Assembly: GCA_017452215.1 (NCBI GenBank)
Contig: JAFTMU010000026.1
Span: forward strand, 1-11,584
From: Clostridia bacterium
GTDB taxonomy: Bacteria > Bacillota > Clostridia > Oscillospirales > CAG-272
Length of the DNA: 11,584 nucleotides
Reading direction: 5' to 3'
The position numbers and the translations under genes were made by a program. A model generated the notes under the pieces. The model had not been told where the DNA came from, searched no databases, and saw only the letters and a list, made by a program, of their open reading frames with translations. The first letter of the stretch is position 1, and every line of letters starts with the position of its first letter. Positions 7,776 to 11,584 of the stretch are shown one piece after another.

Positions 7776-10106
7776 TTATTCTTCGGCAGTCGGTGCTACC
7801 GTCTCCTCTTTGATCTCACGGGAATATCCGCAATCCTTCTCATGGCACACGAGCATGCTCTTTCCCTTCTTGCGGAACAGCATCTTGCCACACTCAGGGC
7901 AAAGCTCCTTCGTGGGAAGATCCCACGAAGAAAAATCGCAATCGGGATAGCGCTCGCAGCTATAAAATACCGTATGGTTTCTGCCGTACTTGGTGACCAC
8001 CTTGGCAGAGCACTTGGGGCAATTGATTCCCAATTCTCTTACTCTTGCCTTGGTAAACTTACACTCGGGATAACGGGCGCAAGCGTAGAAGCTGCCGAAC
8101 TTACCTGTGCGCAATACCATATCACCGCCACATTTTTCGCATTTGAAATCAGCGACCACGGGCGTTTTTTGCTTGGTCTCGGCTTCCTCCTCTGTACGGG
8201 CTTCCTCAACGACCTCCTCGGCAGTGCCGGGCGCAGTCAAGGGCTTAGTATTGCGGCAGGTGGGATAGTTGGGACAAGCGGCGAATTTGCCAAACCGTCC
8301 GTTGCGCACGATCATGCGGCTGCCGCACTTTTCGCAGATGAAATCGGTCTCCTCGGGCGGAACCTCAATGCTCTTTTCCGCCATGGCCTTTTCCGCAACC
8401 TCCAGCTGCTTGGAAAAATCCCCCCAGAAGCTTTTTAAAACGTCCAGCATCTCTGCCTCTCCGTTTTCAATAGCGTCAAGGTCTCTTTCCATCTCGGCGG
8501 TAAAGCCGTAGTCAACGATGGTGGGGAAATTTTGCTCCATGAGCTGATTGGTCACCTCGCCCAAGGGAGTGGGAACGAATGCCTTTCCCTCTCGCTTAAC
8601 GTAGTTACGTGCAATGATCGTTCCGATGATGGTCGCATAGGTACTGGGGCGTCCAATATCAAGATCCTTTAACATTTTGATCAGAGACGCATCGTTATAA
8701 CGAACGGGCGGCTCGGTAAAGTGCTGGGTCAGCTCGGCGTCATCGGCGTGCAGCTCCTGCCCTACGTTCATCTCGGGCAAACGGATATCCTTGACCTCAC
8801 GTGGCTCGGAGGCGTTATTCGAGGAGGCTTCCTCACTCTCCTCGTAAACCGCCATATAGCCTTGGAAGCTGACGGAATAGCCGCTGGTGCGGAAGATATA
8901 ATCCGCAACGCTGAAATCAATGCTGATGGTATCCAGAGTAGCAGACTCCATCTGGCTGGCAATAAAGCACTCCCAAATCATTTTGTAAAGCTTATACTGA
9001 TCGGAGGTCAGTTGCTTGCGAATGGACAAAGGCTCCAGATCTACTCTTGCGGGACGGATCGCCTCGTGAGCATCCTGCGCTCCTGCCTTGGATTTGTACA
9101 CACGGGGTGTTTCGGGACAATAGCTCTGTCCGTACTTCTGAACGATAAACTCCCTTGCCGCAGCCTGCGCATCGGCAGAAACACGGACCGAATCGGTACG
9201 CATATAGGTGATCAGACCCTGCGTACCGCCAAACTCGGAGCCAAGGTTGACTCCTTCGTAAAGCTCCTGTGCCACCTTCATAGTTCTTTGGGATTGGAAG
9301 CCCAGCTTACGGAAAGCCTCCTGCTGCAAGGAGGAGGTGGTAAACGGAGCCGCAGGGGTTTTATGCTTGGTCGCCTTGCGGACGGACGCTACGGTATAAT
9401 TTTTACCGTTGACAGCGTTGGCAACCGCCATTGCCTCTGCTTCACTGCCAAGATTGATCTTTCCGTCTGCGTTGCCCCAGAAATGAACACGGAAGCTCTT
9501 GTTATCCTCGGAGGTCAACAGTGTCTCGATGGTCCAATATTCCACGGGAACAAAGGATTTGATCTCCCTTTCCCTCTCCACGATGATCTTGGTGGCAACC
9601 GATTGTACTCTGCCTGCGCTGAGTCCGCTCTTGACGTTCTTCCAGAGCAGGGGGCTCAATTTATATCCTACGACACGGTCCAGAATACGGCGTGTCTGTT
9701 GAGAATTGACTAAATTCATATCGATCTGTCTCGGTGCCTTGATAGCCGCCTTGACAGCCGTTTTGGTAACCTCGTTGAAGCAAATGCGCTGGGTCTTTTC
9801 TACGGGAATACCAAGCGCTGCCGCCAGGTGCCACGCAATGGCTTCTCCCTCACGGTCAGGGTCAGTTGCGAGATAGACCTTATTGGCAGCCTTTGCTTCC
9901 TTACGGATCTCCTTGATCAGATCTCCCTTGCCCCGAATGTTGATATAATGTGTTTCGAAATCGTGCTCAACGTCTACGCCCAAGGAGCTTTTGGGAAGAT
10001 CACGGACATGACCGATGGAGGCGATCACCTTGTAATTGGTCCCAAGATAGCCTTTGACGGTCAATGCCTTTGATGGGGACTCCAAAATAACCAAATTGTT
10101 TGCCAT
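7776..10106 (-). CDS. topA: DNA topoisomerase I (type IA) with four C4 zinc motifs
   Basis: TopA relaxes negative supercoils by transient single-strand cleavage, preventing excess supercoiling behind RNA polymerase. The 776-residue protein has a Toprim domain at the N-terminus (E9 in [17 protein letters not shown] at 81-88), the type IA core, and the catalytic tyrosine Y301 in [10 protein letters not shown]. The motifs SAGRVQSVA (163-171) and [17 protein letters not shown] (475-491) support a full core. The C-terminus carries four cysteine quartets: C591/C594/C611/C617, C656/C659/C676/C682, C696/C699/C717/C723 and C736/C739/C754/C759. The first and second are separated by a glutamate-rich linker (about 620-655). 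The ATG has AAAGGA 9 bases upstream. It follows dprA by 42 bases, with no terminator in between, and precedes trmFO by 11 bases. Confidence 0.98.
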   Translation of the reverse strand: MANNLVILESPSKALTVKGYLGTNYKVIASIGHVRDLPKSSLGVDVEHDFETHYINIRGKGDLIKEIRKEAKAANKVYLATDPDREGEAIAWHLAAALGIPVEKTQRICFNEVTKTAVKAAIKAPRQIDMNLVNSQQTRRILDRVVGYKLSPLLWKNVKSGLSAGRVQSVATKIIVEREREIKSFVPVEYWTIETLLTSEDNKSFRVHFWGNADGKINLGSEAEAMAVANAVNGKNYTVASVRKATKHKTPAAPFTTSSLQQEAFRKLGFQSQRTMKVAQELYEGVNLGSEFGGTQGLITYMRTDSVRVSADAQAAAREFIVQKYGQSYCPETPRVYKSKAGAQDAHEAIRPARVDLEPLSIRKQLTSDQYKLYKMIWECFIASQMESATLDTISIDFSVADYIFRTSGYSVSFQGYMAVYEESEEASSNNASEPREVKDIRLPEMNVGQELHADDAELTQHFTEPPVRYNDASLIKMLKDLDIGRPSTYATIIGTIIARNYVKREGKAFVPTPLGEVTNQLMEQNFPTIVDYGFTAEMERDLDAIENGEAEMLDVLKSFWGDFSKQLEVAEKAMAEKSIEVPPEETDFICEKCGSRMIVRNGRFGKFAACPNYPTCRNTKPLTAPGTAEEVVEEARTEEEAETKQKTPVVADFKCEKCGGDMVLRTGKFGSFYACARYPECKFTKARVRELGINCPKCSAKVVTKYGRNHTVFYSCERYPDCDFSSWDLPTKELCPECGKMLFRKKGKSMLVCHEKDCGYSREIKEETVAPTAEE

Positions 10107-10148
10107 TAGAATTTTTCCTTTCGAATTGGGTTATGGGTAAAAAATCAA

Positions 10149-11498
10149 TCATGCTTTTGTGTATAATGCGCCCGGAAGCTTTTGAACAAGCCCCATAATT
10201 TCCAGCGTTGTCAACGCCGCTATGGTCTCCCCATAAGGGTATCCAAGGGAATTGAGAAGATCCGCAGAAACGGCACGGTCGTCGGGAATGGCTTTGAGCA
10301 CTGCCAATTGCACCTCACTCAACGAGGAAAGGACCGCATCGGGCGTACTCTTTTCTCTTTTTGAAGCAGCGTCCTGTTCCACGGGTGCAGACCCATGCTC
10401 CTCCTTTGGCGACTTCATCACCTGCTCCCTTTCGGAAGCGGAGCTTGAATTCTTTGCACGGGACTTTTTCGGTTCTTGTACAGGAGCGGCACGAACAGGA
10501 CTCTCTTTGGTGCCCTGCGGTCGGGTCAGCGAAATCACCCCTAAGCTTGCCAGAGCATGAAGGTCTGCCTCGGAGCGCTCCATCGCCTTCGGCAATCGCT
10601 CCAGGAACAAGGGCTTTGTGTAAATATGTCGGTAAGGCTCTAAAATATCCAAGGTTGATAATGCCAGCTTTGCCCCATCTCTGAGCAAGCCGTTAGTGCC
10701 CTCGGCACCCGTGCTTCCCACGTTAGCGGGAAGAGCGAATACGTCTCTGCCCTGCAAGACCGCTTCCTTCGCAGTGATCAAGGAGCCGCTTCCGATCCCC
10801 GCCTCTACCACAACAGTTGCTTGGGAAAGTCCACTGATGATACGATTGCGAACCGGAAAATGATGTCGGCTCGGCGGCTCTCCCGGAGGATATTCTGAAA
10901 TAAGAACTCCCTCTCTCTTGATGCTCTCACTCAAAGGCTTATGATGCGCAGGATAGACAATATCCACCCCACTTCCGAGCACCGCAACGGTTCTTCCCTT
11001 TGCCAGCAAAGCGCCTGCGGCACAAACGCCGTCAATCCCCTTAGCCATTCCGCTGACGATCACTGCGCCGACGGAGGCAAGCTCGTAGGATAGCTTATAC
11101 GCCGAACGCAAGCCGTATGCACTCATACGCCTGGTTCCTACCATGCCGATGCAAAGCTCGGCGTTCAAATTCCGCCACTCGCCAAGATAATACAGGACAA
11201 CAGGCGGATCAGCGATCTCCTTCAGGGCAACGGGATATTCCTCGTCGCCGTAAGGCAGAATCCCAATGCCTAACTTTTCACACCGATCCAAAATTTCCGA
11301 TGCGTGCTGTAAGCTTTTGTCGGAAAGTGCGGAAATATTCCGTTTGGAAAGATACGGGATCCGTTCCAGCTCCTCAACCTCCGCATGGAAGATATCGTAG
11401 GCGTTGCCATACAACTCAATTAAGCGGCGAAAGCTTTTGCTTGCCGCTCCCAGCGCCTCGGAGAGCCATATCCAAAACAGTGCATCCTTGTGATCCAT
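10149..11498 (-). CDS. dprA: DNA-processing protein DprA (Smf)
   Basis: DprA binds incoming single-stranded DNA and loads RecA in natural transformation; it is also kept in many bacteria not known to be transformable. In 449 residues there is an N-terminal helical (helix-hairpin-helix/SAM-like) part (about 1-75), then the Rossmann-like DprA core: VGTRRMSAYG (120-129), SGMAKGIDG (149-157), LGSGVDIVYPAHH (174-186), HFPVRNRIISGLS (213-225), EAGIGSGSLITAKEA (232-246) and GTNGLLRDGA (267-276). A polar low-complexity linker of about 60 residues (328-388, rich in K, E, S, P) leads to a C-terminal winged-helix domain (about 390-449). ATG is supported by AAAGGAG 6 bases upstream. A 20-base gap separates it from the preceding methyltransferase gene. 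The protein's usual PG after VFA(V/L) is PA here, a small variation. Confidence 0.97.
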   Translation of the reverse strand: MDHKDALFWIWLSEALGAASKSFRRLIELYGNAYDIFHAEVEELERIPYLSKRNISALSDKSLQHASEILDRCEKLGIGILPYGDEEYPVALKEIADPPVVLYYLGEWRNLNAELCIGMVGTRRMSAYGLRSAYKLSYELASVGAVIVSGMAKGIDGVCAAGALLAKGRTVAVLGSGVDIVYPAHHKPLSESIKREGVLISEYPPGEPPSRHHFPVRNRIISGLSQATVVVEAGIGSGSLITAKEAVLQGRDVFALPANVGSTGAEGTNGLLRDGAKLALSTLDILEPYRHIYTKPLFLERLPKAMERSEADLHALASLGVISLTRPQGTKESPVRAAPVQEPKKSRAKNSSSASEREQVMKSPKEEHGSAPVEQDAASKREKSTPDAVLSSLSEVQLAVLKAIPDDRAVSADLLNSLGYPYGETIAALTTLEIMGLVQKLPGALYTKA

Positions 11499-11504
11499 AC
11501 TGCG

Positions 11505-11511
11505 CTCCTTT
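11505..11511 (-). promoter_or_regulatory. Ribosome binding site of dprA
   Basis: AAAGGAG lies 6 bases before the dprA ATG. It stands in a 20-base gap after the preceding stop codon, too short for a promoter, so dprA is probably co-transcribed with the upstream methyltransferase gene. Confidence 0.75.
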
Positions 11512-11518
11512 CAAACGG

Positions 11519-11584
11519 TCAAGGCTTTTTTTGCTTGGAAAATTCCCACATCAAAATGGACGCCGCCACCGCAGCATTGAAGGA
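11519..11584 (-). CDS. C-terminal end of a SpoU/TrmH-family RNA 2'-O-methyltransferase, probably RlmB
   Basis: The last 21 codons plus TGA are visible on the minus strand. They read SFNAAVAASILMWEFSKQKKP. The opening S-[LF]-N-x-x-V-A-A-x-I-L-x-x-E is the conserved final motif of the SpoU (TrmH) methylase fold, where the S/N residues help hold SAM and the dimer knot. In this family RlmB methylates G2251 of 23S rRNA; other members (TrmH, TrmL-like, TsnR) share this ending, so the exact target is not decided. The rest of the gene lies beyond the right edge. The TGA is 20 bases before the dprA start. Confidence 0.75.
   Translation of the reverse strand, partial: SFNAAVAASILMWEFSKQKKP

Noticed and set aside
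5294..9713. Plus-strand frames of 223-378 codons opposite plsX, trmFO and topA
   Set aside because: Each is the reverse-strand shadow of a well-identified minus-strand gene; none shows a recognisable domain or a ribosome site.
10107..10148. Promoter or terminator between dprA and topA
   Set aside because: The 42-base gap is AT-rich, but I find no paired -35/-10 with proper spacing and no hairpin with a T tract; only the topA ribosome site is clear.
1..11584. Mobile element, phage, CRISPR or defence island
   Set aside because: No transposase, integrase, repeat array or inverted repeat is visible; every gene is a conserved housekeeping family and gaps are minimal.

Overview
The window is ordinary core-genome DNA from a low-to-mid GC Gram-positive bacterium, most likely a member of Clostridia (Bacillota). 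The supporting signs are strong Shine-Dalgarno sites (AAAGGAG, AGGAGG), TTG and GTG starts, the folate/FAD-dependent tRNA methyltransferase TrmFO, and the neighbourhoods dprA-topA-trmFO and plsX-rnc-smc, both well known in Bacillota. I cannot name the species from sequence alone.

All genes lie on the minus strand, so transcription runs from high to low coordinates. In that order they are: the last codons of a SpoU/TrmH-type rRNA methyltransferase (probably rlmB); dprA, the ssDNA/RecA loader; topA, DNA topoisomerase I; trmFO, tRNA U54 methylation; plsX, phosphate acyltransferase of phospholipid synthesis; rnc, ribonuclease III; an Elp3-like radical SAM protein; and smc, the chromosome condensation ATPase, whose last codons run off the left edge.

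Gaps are 20, 42, 11, 62, 29, -4 (ATGA overlap) and 34 bases. I see no terminator hairpin or convincing internal promoter, so the whole window reads as one long operon or a run of two fused conserved clusters. No stretch over 62 bases lacks a gene. I see no tRNA, rRNA, IS element, CRISPR array, phage gene or toxin-antitoxin pair.

Functionally the products are housekeeping: genome topology and structure (TopA, SMC, DprA), RNA processing and modification (RlmB-like, TrmFO, RNase III, possibly the radical SAM protein) and membrane lipid entry (PlsX). I found no sign of a new defence or biosynthetic system. The points worth a second look are an apparent insertion near the N-terminus of SMC, the radical SAM gene translationally coupled to rnc, a 16-codon ORF overlapping the plsX start, the lack of acpP/fab genes between plsX and rnc, and the joining of the two clusters.
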